14,232 bases of DNA, from contig PLTL01000122.1 of NCBI GenBank assembly GCA_003164475.1, positions 1-14,232 of the forward strand. Direction: 5' to 3'. The DNA is from Candidatus Dormiibacterota bacterium (GTDB taxonomy: Bacteria > Chloroflexota > Dormibacteria > UBA8260 > Bog-877). Each line of letters starts with the position of its first letter. Positions within the stretch are counted from its first letter, which is position 1. The notes under the pieces were generated by a model. It searched no databases, was not told where the DNA came from, and saw only the letters and a program-made list of their open reading frames with translations. Positions 1 through 7,220 of the stretch are shown piece after piece. A program made the translations under genes and the position numbers.

Positions 1-83
1 GCCGGGCCGAGGTCGTCATCGATCATGGCGTTACGCTGCCATTTGCAACGCGACCCGTTGCGCTCTCTGGCCATCGACGCACG

Positions 84-1385
84 TCACGGCGACTCCACGT
101 CGGGAGCTACCGCCCAGCGTGAGGGGACTCTCACCGGTCGCGGCAGGCTCATGTGCGGTGCGGCGACCCTGCCACGAATCTCCTCCGCCATGTCCTCCCA
201 GTCTCCGTCGAAGACCTCCGAAACCGGGCATCCACCTGCTGGCGGAGATGGACAAGGGAGGCCGTCCTTGATATGGCGGATGTGCGCAAACGCATCGCCT
301 GGGAAGTCGGCCTGAACCACCAGCCAGCGCCCCTCCCGCTCGACCGGCGGAAGGGCGACGGCGACCTCTGGTCGCCGAGCTAGAGAGACCCGCCCATCAT
401 GGATCCGCAGCACGAACAATCTATCCAGATACGTCACCGTGTCCGTGGTCGGGTTGTTGGCCTCAAGCCAGGTTCGCGCGTCCGCCGTCGTTCCCGGCCC
501 CCACAGGAGGTCGCAGGGGAGGCGCGTCCTCTCGAAGTGGGTGTCGAAGTCCCAGAGCTCGTCGTCGGGAACTCCTAGAACCAGGATGCTCGTCCAATCG
601 CCCGGCTTGTCGAAAGAACCCAGTTGGTCCGCATGCAGGACGGTTCGCGGATGGCCAGGCTCCTGATCAGCCCACGCGATCATCAGCACCTCTCGGTCCA
701 CCGGGGACGGATAGAGGCGGCCACCAGGAGTTCGGTGCCCCCACAGACGGTTGATGATCTCTGCGAGGGCGCAAATGGTCTGAGCCGAATCCAGCGGCGA
801 ACCCAGGTGATATGTCGGGTGAGCGACCGCATTGCGCCTCTTCCGGTAGAGGGCGTCCAGCCGGCTGTTGCGCTGTCCCTCGAGGAGACCCTCGCGCCTG
901 GCCCACGCTTGGAGCTGTGCGAGGCTCCCTCCGAACTCCATCAGCTCTCCGGACTTGAGTCTGAGCCTCCACCCAGTCCTGTGCGTGCCTCGCCTGCCGA
1001 CCGCCTGCAGCACATCATCGAAGGTGGGGGTAGCGATCGTCACCTCCTCGCCGTCGCCGGAATGTACCAGGGACATCCCGCCCTCGTAGAAGGAGGCGAA
1101 TCGCTCCCCAAGAGCTTGCTCCATGAGCAGCCAACCGAGATCGCGTGCAACGGTGAAGGCCTCATAGCAATGGATGCCATGACTGTGCAAGGTCCGCAGC
1201 CGCTCGAAGCTGTTTCGGGTCCCGTCGGCCACGTCCGAATGTAGGTCCGCGGCTGCGATCATCCGCTGCTGAAACTCAGCGGCCGCTTCCGGCTTTAGCA
1301 GGCCTCTCATGCTAAGCCCCTGCGGCGTTGACGACAGCACGCGCCGGTCCGGTTCTTCGAGCTCTGCGAGGGTTTGGATCCTCAT
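84..1385 (-). CDS. Unrecognised protein with a HEPN-like RNAVAH motif
   Basis: I do not recognise this family. With the ATG at 1385 it is 433 residues long and has no signal peptide or membrane segment. Around residues 184-189 (bases 819-836) it has R-N-A-V-A-H-P followed by a hydrophobic helix. This matches the R-X4-6-H pattern of HEPN domains, which are often RNases in toxin and defence systems. An earlier helix at about residues 74-99 (AFTVARDLGW, then LLMEQALGER) could be the first HEPN helix, leaving an insert between the two. The C-terminal half has no motif I know. An upstream ATG at 1460 is in frame, but the 25 residues it would add are rich in Arg and Cys and neither start has a clear ribosome binding site, so I chose 1385. 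The gene lies on the defence-operon strand, 240 bases after the GHKL ATPase stop. That makes it a candidate accessory or effector of the locus, but function is inference. The reading frame is intact. Confidence 0.72.
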   Translation of the reverse strand: MRIQTLAELEEPDRRVLSSTPQGLSMRGLLKPEAAAEFQQRMIAAADLHSDVADGTRNSFERLRTLHSHGIHCYEAFTVARDLGWLLMEQALGERFASFYEGGMSLVHSGDGEEVTIATPTFDDVLQAVGRRGTHRTGWRLRLKSGELMEFGGSLAQLQAWARREGLLEGQRNSRLDALYRKRRNAVAHPTYHLGSPLDSAQTICALAEIINRLWGHRTPGGRLYPSPVDREVLMIAWADQEPGHPRTVLHADQLGSFDKPGDWTSILVLGVPDDELWDFDTHFERTRLPCDLLWGPGTTADARTWLEANNPTTDTVTYLDRLFVLRIHDGRVSLARRPEVAVALPPVEREGRWLVVQADFPGDAFAHIRHIKDGLPCPSPPAGGCPVSEVFDGDWEDMAEEIRGRVAAPHMSLPRPVRVPSRWAVAPDVESP

Positions 1386-1625
1386 GACACGCGAATCAAT
1401 CACCGCTTCCAGTCGCCAGCCGCTCCGCCTGCTGCATGGGCAGCGGTATCTCCCGGCCATCGGCGCCAGCCGGCGCTCTCCATCGGTACAGTGCGAGTGG
1501 AGGACTCACGCCCCCGCGCTAGCGCCATTGGCAACGACGAGAACCCAACCTCGCCGAACCCTCGTCGGTGCATCTGGGGACCCAGCGGGCCGAGCAGCGT
1601 GCTCCAAGTGGCGGCGACATGACGC
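1386..1625 (-). other. Intergenic gap between the second GHKL ATPase and the HEPN-like gene
   Basis: These 240 bases (165 if the downstream gene starts at 1460) hold no convincing gene. I see no hairpin followed by a T-tract that would qualify as an intrinsic terminator on the minus strand. The region contains a perfect 10-base palindrome GCGCTAGCGC at 1516-1525 and a short GCGCC-AGCC-GGCGC hairpin near 1463-1476; neither has a recognised role. Read-through from the upstream operon into the HEPN-like gene is possible. Confidence 0.4.
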
Positions 1626-2999
1626 TCACGGTTGCCGAGCCAGAAGCACGGGGCCGATACCGGATGACGCTCCGGTCGTCCGTGCCCCCGCGAGGTCGGC
1701 TGTTTCGCCGGCCGTTGGAAGCCTCTCGATGCGTGACAGGAGCCGCCGGAGCAGGTCGGGTTCATCACGGAACTCATCCCGAGCCACCTGGAGCACGGCC
1801 TGCAGCAGGTCGCGCTCCACGATGTTCAGCGTCGAGACCATCGTCGTGCCCGCCTCCGCCGTCTCACCCTTCCCCCCTGCGGTGTGGCGCACTCGATCGG
1901 GCCGGGTGCGGTACCGGGCACCCGCCTCGCTCGCCACCCCGGTTGCGATGGCCATCAGGGGCTCGCGAAGCGGGCGGGGGATGGTGACCCGCATCTTCGC
2001 CACGTTCACCCGGAAGAGCTCGTCGGCCCCGGACGGGAGGTCGATCGCCACCCGGGCCAGCTTGGTGTGCTCGTCGAGGGTCCGAAGCCGGTTCCAACCG
2101 CCTGCCTGGATCAGACGGTCATTCCTATAGACGTAGAACCCCTGCTGGCGATTCCAACGCTGGGGCCCGGCGGCTCTGGCGTGGGCCGTGGCCGACGAGA
2201 AACGCTCCTGGGGCGGCAGGATGAACGGGCGCACCCGCACGTGGACCTGCCCGCCCTCGAAGGGGACCGCGATGGACTGGGCCGCCAGCGCTCGCGTGTG
2301 CGGCTCCGCGCGCGCGTATGGGTCCCACGGAAGGATGACGGTGCCGTTGGCAGATAGGGTGACCCGGTGACGGCCGTGGGCCTCACCAGCGAGAAAGCGA
2401 TGAAACACCATGGCCAGGTGGTCGGATACGGCGGAGGCAAGCTCCCCGAAGCCATGGCGCGCAGCGAGGCCACCGGGGAGCCGGTAGTCTAGGACGCGGT
2501 CCAGCCCCTCCCAGAGGACCACCGTCCCCGGATGATCGAGCAGCGGGTTCAGCATCTCCGATGGGGCGCTGCTCGCGTCGATCCTAATCACCTCCCAGCG
2601 GTTGCTCCGCAGCACGTGATCGAGGTCCCAGCGTCGTATCTCGATGCGCCGGCGCTCGCGGCCGCGCCGGCTGGCCACGGTCAGACGGCGACACTGGCTG
2701 AGGGAGGCGGTCTTCAGGCCCAGGCCGAACCGGCCCAGCTCCTGCGGCTCGTAGGCACGATCGGTCCCGTAGCGCATCGCCTCCTCGAGGAGGGAGCCCG
2801 ACATTCCAACGCCGTCATCGACGACCCTGATCCACGAGTCGGGACCGTCGAACGCGAAGGTCAGATCGATGCTGCGCGCGTTCGCAGCGATGCTGTTGTC
2901 GACGATGTCCGCCACGGCGGACGGGAGGTCGTACCCGATCTCCCGGAGTGAGTCCATCAGGCGCCGCGCCGACGGGAGAAGCGTGACCTTCGAGAGCAT
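1626..2999 (-). CDS. MORC-like (paraMORC) GHKL ATPase, second copy
   Basis: This 457-residue protein has the GHKL ATP-binding fold. The N-box is ADIVDNS (Asp31 and Asn35), G1 is VDDGVGM (60-66) and G2 is GRFGLGLKTAS (89-99), followed by SQCRRLTV. The region after the ATPase domain carries QGFYVYRNDRLI (286-297) and KLARVAIDLP, typical of the S5-fold transducer half in this family. GHKL proteins dimerise on ATP and clamp or remodel DNA or protein complexes; MORC-like members occur in restriction-modification loci. The N-box has Asp where MutL has the catalytic Glu, and the paralogue at 10906-12492 shares this. The start is ATG at 2999, with GGAGG at 3004-3008 four bases upstream; GTG at 3002 is also open but too close to that site. 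The methyltransferase stop overlaps as TGATG, so the two are translationally coupled. The N-terminus lacks the extra lead sequence of the paralogue. Family assignment is strong; partner and substrate are inferred. Confidence 0.93.
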   Translation of the reverse strand: MLSKVTLLPSARRLMDSLREIGYDLPSAVADIVDNSIAANARSIDLTFAFDGPDSWIRVVDDGVGMSGSLLEEAMRYGTDRAYEPQELGRFGLGLKTASLSQCRRLTVASRRGRERRRIEIRRWDLDHVLRSNRWEVIRIDASSAPSEMLNPLLDHPGTVVLWEGLDRVLDYRLPGGLAARHGFGELASAVSDHLAMVFHRFLAGEAHGRHRVTLSANGTVILPWDPYARAEPHTRALAAQSIAVPFEGGQVHVRVRPFILPPQERFSSATAHARAAGPQRWNRQQGFYVYRNDRLIQAGGWNRLRTLDEHTKLARVAIDLPSGADELFRVNVAKMRVTIPRPLREPLMAIATGVASEAGARYRTRPDRVRHTAGGKGETAEAGTTMVSTLNIVERDLLQAVLQVARDEFRDEPDLLRRLLSRIERLPTAGETADLAGARTTGASSGIGPVLLARQP

Positions 3000-4933
3000 C
3001 ACCCCTCCGGGCGGAGCCCGTCATGGAGCGCACCGATCGCGGTCGCGGATCGACCGGAGCCGGTTGCGCAGACCTGACGGATGGGGCACCCGGGGCAGCG
3101 CGGCTCTCCCGCGCGGCAGACCAGGGCTCCGAGGTCGAGCAGCGCGAAGTTGAAATCGCGATCAGGCCCCACACGGCCGGCGAGGTCGTGAAGGTCCATC
3201 CGCATCTGCGTCCGCCGAACGCGTGGATCTCCGCGGATGCGTCCCACGATGCGCTCCGTATTCGTGTCGACCAGCACGGCGCGCCGGCCGAAGGCGAAGC
3301 AGAGCACCGCCCCGGCCACGTAGTCCCCCACACCGGGCAGGCTGCGGAGTCCAAGCGAAGAATCCGGCACCGCCCCACCGCAGCGGTCGACCAGGTCCCG
3401 CGCCACCCTGAGGATGTTGTCCACCCGCCAGCGGAGCCCGAGCGGCCTCATGACCTCCCTCGCCTCATCCGCCCGCAGAAGCAGTGCTGCGGGGGTTGGG
3501 GCGAGCTCGACGAGCCGCCGGTACACGGGCAGAACCTGATCCGCCCGCGTTCGGTGCAGGCACATCTCGGCCATGAGCACCTGCCAGGGATCCGCCCCGG
3601 TGCGCCATGGATAGGCGCGACCGCTCTCGACATGCCATCCCAGCAGCTGCTGCCGGACGTCGAACGACCTGCGGCGCGTTCCGGGCCGTCCGCGGACGCT
3701 GAGCGCCTGCCTCAGACTGCGGCCGAGCGCCTCCGCCAAGAGGGGGGGGACGGCGTTGCCGATCTGTCGGTATCGGAGGCTGGGCTGTCCGGCGAAGCGG
3801 TACCAGTCCGGGAATGTCTGGAGCCGCGCCGCCTCGCGGATCGAGAGAGTGCGGTCCTGGGACGGATGAATGTACCAGTACCCGTCCTTGGCGATGTGCG
3901 CCGTGATCGTCCGGCCCAGCTCGTCCCACTCGAGGCGCTTGTACTTGTCGGTGAAGATGTCGCTGCGGTACCTGCGGAGATGATCCGGTAGGTCGTCATA
4001 GGTCTGTCCGGGGCGCATCAGCGCGAAGGCCTCCGCATCGTCCGGGCGAACAGCCCGGGTCATGTGGTCATGGACCAGCCCGCGCTGATCCGTCGCGACG
4101 CCCCGACGCAGGCGAATCTGGAGGTCCGTCGCAGGTGGGCCCGCGTAAGGGAGGATCTCCTCACGCTGGCCGCCAGGGACCACCGGAAGATCACCGATCG
4201 CATCGCGCACCGTCGTCTTCGCGATTCGCTCGGGCCAGGAGAACGTCTCGCGATGATGCAGTCCGACGATGAAGAGGCGGGCCCGGTGCTGCGGCACGCC
4301 GTGAGCATGGGCGTCCAGAAGCCGGGCGTCGCTCCAGTAGCCAAGGTCCCGCAGGCCCTCGCGGAGCCCGATCAGGACAGCCCCGTCGTCCCACGTCGCC
4401 AGGTCCGGGACGTTCTCCAGGAGCACAGCACGGGGCTGCAGAGCCTGAACGACGGCCAGGAAGCTCGACCACAGGTGGGTGCGGGGATCGTCCGCAGAGC
4501 GAGCGCCCTGGGTGATCAGGCTGCGGAGCTTGGACTGACCGGCCCTGGAGAACGGTTGGCACGGAACCCCACCGGCGACGAGGTCGACCGTGGTGATCCC
4601 CCACGCCGACAGATGCGCTAGCAGCTCGCCGGGATCGGAGAGATCGCCGACGTAGCCGAGCCCCCGAAGGTTCGCGACGTGTGTCTGCACACAGGTCCGG
4701 TCGGAGTCCGCCCCCACCAGCACGGAGAAGCCGGCGTCCTGGAGCCCTAGGCTCAGACCCCCGGCGCCGGCGAAGAGGTCAATGGCCGTCGGCCGTGGCG
4801 CCGACCGCACCCATCGCTGCACGGCCTCCAGATCGGTCGGATCGGGTGCATCGAAGGGTCGATCCAGGATCAGATTCCGTCCCTTCTCCGGGTGGACGGC
4901 GTAGCGGGGCTGGGCCTGGGTCAGTCCCACCAT
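2999..4933 (-). CDS. DNA cytosine-5 methyltransferase fused to Fe-S HhH-GPD (T/G mismatch) DNA glycosylase
   Basis: The protein is 644 residues with two catalytic halves. Residues about 50-415 are a C5 methyltransferase: motif I DLFAGAGG (52-59), motif IV PCQ with nucleophile Cys125, motif VI ENV (173-175), motif VIII QHRARLF (215-221) and motif X GNAVPP (392-397). The target-recognition region should lie between about 225 and 355. Residues about 423-625 are an EndoIII/MutY-superfamily glycosylase. It has a helix-hairpin-helix LPGVGDYVAGAVL (532-544), catalytic Asp556 in VDTNTERI, and a C-X6-C-X2-C-X5-C 4Fe-4S loop (Cys606, 613, 616, 622). EndoIII has Lys where this protein has Tyr538; Tyr is the choice of the T/G glycosylase Mig.MthI. 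The inferred role is to methylate a cytosine in a specific site and repair G:T mismatches left by 5-methylcytosine deamination. I chose ATG at 4933 because GGAG (4940-4943) sits six bases upstream; an in-frame TTG at 4972 has no such site. The gene is coupled to the downstream GHKL gene. Confidence 0.95.
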   Translation of the reverse strand: MVGLTQAQPRYAVHPEKGRNLILDRPFDAPDPTDLEAVQRWVRSAPRPTAIDLFAGAGGLSLGLQDAGFSVLVGADSDRTCVQTHVANLRGLGYVGDLSDPGELLAHLSAWGITTVDLVAGGVPCQPFSRAGQSKLRSLITQGARSADDPRTHLWSSFLAVVQALQPRAVLLENVPDLATWDDGAVLIGLREGLRDLGYWSDARLLDAHAHGVPQHRARLFIVGLHHRETFSWPERIAKTTVRDAIGDLPVVPGGQREEILPYAGPPATDLQIRLRRGVATDQRGLVHDHMTRAVRPDDAEAFALMRPGQTYDDLPDHLRRYRSDIFTDKYKRLEWDELGRTITAHIAKDGYWYIHPSQDRTLSIREAARLQTFPDWYRFAGQPSLRYRQIGNAVPPLLAEALGRSLRQALSVRGRPGTRRRSFDVRQQLLGWHVESGRAYPWRTGADPWQVLMAEMCLHRTRADQVLPVYRRLVELAPTPAALLLRADEAREVMRPLGLRWRVDNILRVARDLVDRCGGAVPDSSLGLRSLPGVGDYVAGAVLCFAFGRRAVLVDTNTERIVGRIRGDPRVRRTQMRMDLHDLAGRVGPDRDFNFALLDLGALVCRAGEPRCPGCPIRQVCATGSGRSATAIGALHDGLRPEG

Positions 4934-4939
4934 CTGATG

Positions 4940-4943
4940 CTCC
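4940..4943 (-). promoter_or_regulatory. Ribosome binding site deciding the methyltransferase start
   Basis: On the minus strand, GGAG is followed by a six-base spacer (CATCAG) and ATG at 4933-4931. The alternative upstream TTG at 4972 lacks any purine-rich element in the right place, so this site favours the 644-residue protein. Confidence 0.6.
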
Positions 4944-5144
4944 GACGTGTGCGACGACGACTGTGTGACCAATGATAGTACAGACGTTCGGGACTGTCGA
5001 TGGCGTGGCCGGGCACCTGACGGCCCATCTCAGGGCCGGTCGACCACGATCGCATCCGGCCGCCTGGGCTCACGTACGCCGAAGCCGATCCTAACCGCCG
5101 TCTGGTTCTGAGGGAACTCGTGGGCACCCGCGGCCGACACCGGA
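4944..5144 (-). promoter_or_regulatory. Intergenic region upstream of the methyltransferase gene, probable promoter
   Basis: This is the largest break within the cassette and the only place upstream of the methyltransferase where it could have its own promoter. Minus-strand TACTAT at 4975-4980 lies in a locally AT-rich pocket about 42 bases before the ATG and is a weak -10 candidate. TCGACA upstream of it leaves only 14 bases, too short for a standard sigma-70 spacer, so the promoter is not established. A short hairpin at 5021-5038 lies further upstream. No open reading frame here looks coding. Confidence 0.3.
5021..5038. repeat. Six-base-pair inverted repeat in the AIPR-methyltransferase gap
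   Basis: CGGCCC (5021-5026) and GGGCCG (5033-5038) are separated by ATCTCA. The stem is perfect but short and has no T-tract on either side. It could be part of a weak terminator for the AIPR operon, an operator for the methyltransferase, or chance in GC-rich sequence. Confidence 0.3.
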
Positions 5145-7220
5145 TCAAAGGAGTTCCCTCCCCTCCGCGAAGCCCTCGTGGTGGAGTCTTCGCAGGACCT
5201 CAACAGCTCGCAGGCTCTGCTTCTCTGAGGGAAGGCGGCCGGGGATCGACGCCGCAACGGCGAGAATGTCCGCGTCGATGGGTGTCAGGAGTTCCCTCGC
5301 GAGGCCCCAGGTACGCGCGGCGGCCCAGAACTCACCGCCAGCCTTGGTCGCGAGGGTCTGCGCCTCGATGCCATTCAGCATCCGCTGCTCCTTGATGGCG
5401 GCTCTGCGATCGGATGCGCGCTCGTCGCCCGTCAGCAGCGTGTCCACAAACTCCCTCGGCCATCGGATCTCGAGTGCCCTCACCCGAGCCCAGCAGGCGG
5501 GCTGCTTCGCCCACTCCAGCGGGTTGGGATTCTCGGGCCCCGCCCCGACGATGACACCATGCACCGCCTCGGCCGCCAGCGTGAGCGCGGATCGCAGCTC
5601 GGCGCGAATCGCCTGGCCCCGCCACACCCGCTCGAAGTCAACGTAGCGGCCCGTGCGCTCCGCATCGTGCGCCAGCTTGGCAACGGCGTACGGGACCACC
5701 CGAGAACGAATCCCACCCCCCTGGTACCAGGATTGCTCGGAGACGATCCGCTCGGTCTCCCTGAACGTGATGGCTCGTGCGATGCTCTCGCGGTAGAAGG
5801 CCTCGTTGAATGTGTCGGGGCTCCGATCCCACTCCTCACCAACGTCCTTCGCGAAGGCTGCGAAGTTCTTCTGCGAGCCGCGGCTGACCATATCCGGATG
5901 CCCGCGCCACGAGTTGAGGAACTTTGCGAGATCGGTCTTTGAGACCACCTGCGACTTGGGGTATTCGAGATCGAACTTTGTCCGCGGGCTCCCCGAGAGC
6001 TTCCCACGGGCGTCCTGATACTGACCCCGCGCGCGTTCATAGAACCACTTGCTCTCCCGGAACGTGCCGTCGGGAGAGGGTGCGAAGATCCGCCTTGAGA
6101 AATCCTCCATCCGGATGTGAAACGGGTGGTTCGCGAAGAAGTCGGCCGCGCTGACCCGGTTCTGCGTGTTGGCATACTCCGAGATCCTGGGAACGATCTC
6201 AACCGCGCGCGCCGGACCGACCACCGAGAGCTTCACCTGAACGAACACTCGGGAGAGGTCCAGGTCCTTCTTCCTGCTGGCCGCATGGATCGATGCCGTG
6301 GTCTGCCCACCGTTGACGATCTGAAGATTCCTGAGCGCCGTTATCATGAGGCCCCCCGCCTCCCGACGGGTCTCCACCGCCTCCGCAGTCGCCGTGATCC
6401 CATTGTTGTACGCGAAGAACATCTCCGAGTCGTTCTCTATGGTGTTCCGGATGCCCTTGTTGACGTTCCCTCGAGCCTGAAGGAACACTCGCACGTTCTG
6501 CTCAAGCAGACGAGCTCCCCATCGGTCGTAGATGGCGGCGAGCTGCAGTCCGGGTATCACCATCAGATACGCCCCGTAATCGGCCCCGGTCAGATGCGCT
6601 GGGAGCGCCGGCAGGGCTCCGCCGAAGTCCTCATCCAGATCGATCATCACCTCCTCGCGACCAGTCCCAGCACTGACGAAGCGATGAAGCCTGCCCAGGT
6701 CCCAGACGCTGAAGCTCACCGGCGTCCCGTTCTGCTCGCCTGCGGGGCGCCCGTCGACCCGCGAACTGAGCAAACGGTTGCTGATGAGGAAGAGCCGGAC
6801 CTTCGCCACATCGCTCCACCGCTGCGCGATCAGATCCGCCAAACCAAACGCAGCTGAGGTCTCCTCCAACCTGTTGCGGAATTCGGCGTCCAACGAGTGG
6901 CTGAGGAAGTTGCTGAGCCGCCTGAAGATCTCATCCATCTCAGTCGCTGTCAGCGTCGTGACCTCGGTGGAGGTCTGGAAGTCGGAGACGATCAGGCTGA
7001 GCACCCCCTCCGCCCCACGCGGGTCGCCACCGTATCCATCGACCCGAAGCCCGGGCTTGAGGTACTGGACCCTGTCAGCTGTCTCGAGTTCCCCGGCTTC
7101 AATCAGGTGCTCACTGAAGCGCTCGAAGAACGAGTCCTCAGCGTAGCGGCCATCGGCGTCCGCGGACGCCATGATGTCCTGAAACAGGTCCTGGTTAAAC
7201 TCGCTGATGTCAAGTGGCAC
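5145..7220 (-). CDS. AIPR-family protein (abortive-infection phage-resistance family)
   Basis: This 691-residue soluble protein carries hallmark AIPR segments: LEQNVRVFLQARG then VNKGIRNTI (239-261), FFAYNNGITATA (268-279), IVNGGQTTASI (301-311) and YANTQNRVSAADF then FANHPF (349-367). AIPR proteins are named for their link to phage abortive infection and recur beside Z1, PD-(D/E)XK, GHKL and C5-methyltransferase genes; their biochemistry is not well settled. An N-terminal stretch, VDGYGGDPRG then VLSLIVSDF (60-81), resembles the acidic beta-hairpin of restriction-endonuclease folds but lacks a clear E-X-K, so I do not call a nuclease there. The start is GTG at 7220, inside the end of the PD-(D/E)XK gene (11-base overlap), with a run of six G on the minus strand (7226-7231) as a plausible Shine-Dalgarno element five bases upstream. 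It is the last gene of the upstream coupled unit, followed by a gap before the methyltransferase. Confidence 0.93.
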   Translation of the reverse strand: MPLDISEFNQDLFQDIMASADADGRYAEDSFFERFSEHLIEAGELETADRVQYLKPGLRVDGYGGDPRGAEGVLSLIVSDFQTSTEVTTLTATEMDEIFRRLSNFLSHSLDAEFRNRLEETSAAFGLADLIAQRWSDVAKVRLFLISNRLLSSRVDGRPAGEQNGTPVSFSVWDLGRLHRFVSAGTGREEVMIDLDEDFGGALPALPAHLTGADYGAYLMVIPGLQLAAIYDRWGARLLEQNVRVFLQARGNVNKGIRNTIENDSEMFFAYNNGITATAEAVETRREAGGLMITALRNLQIVNGGQTTASIHAASRKKDLDLSRVFVQVKLSVVGPARAVEIVPRISEYANTQNRVSAADFFANHPFHIRMEDFSRRIFAPSPDGTFRESKWFYERARGQYQDARGKLSGSPRTKFDLEYPKSQVVSKTDLAKFLNSWRGHPDMVSRGSQKNFAAFAKDVGEEWDRSPDTFNEAFYRESIARAITFRETERIVSEQSWYQGGGIRSRVVPYAVAKLAHDAERTGRYVDFERVWRGQAIRAELRSALTLAAEAVHGVIVGAGPENPNPLEWAKQPACWARVRALEIRWPREFVDTLLTGDERASDRRAAIKEQRMLNGIEAQTLATKAGGEFWAAARTWGLARELLTPIDADILAVAASIPGRLPSEKQSLRAVEVLRRLHHEGFAEGRELL

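Noticed and set aside
60..81. AIPR N-terminal residues 60-81 (within bases 6978-7043) as a second PD-(D/E)XK active site
   Set aside because: The acidic beta-strand pattern is suggestive but I cannot find an E-X-K at the right spacing, so no nuclease was called. The coordinates in this entry are residue numbers.
1..83. Left-edge sequence after the stop of the HEPN-like gene
   Set aside because: Too short to judge; no terminator, RNA gene or coding signal could be supported.
1309..2130. Plus-strand Arg/Ser-rich open frame spanning the gap and the second GHKL gene
   Set aside because: Arg/Ser-rich low-complexity translation is typical of the wrong frame; it crosses the minus-strand transducer motifs, and the 240-base gap alone holds no gene.
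3023..3991. Plus-strand open frame of 322 codons opposite the glycosylase and methyltransferase C-terminal motifs
   Set aside because: The minus strand carries the Fe-S loop, HhH and GNAVPP motifs across this stretch; the plus frame is a composition artefact.
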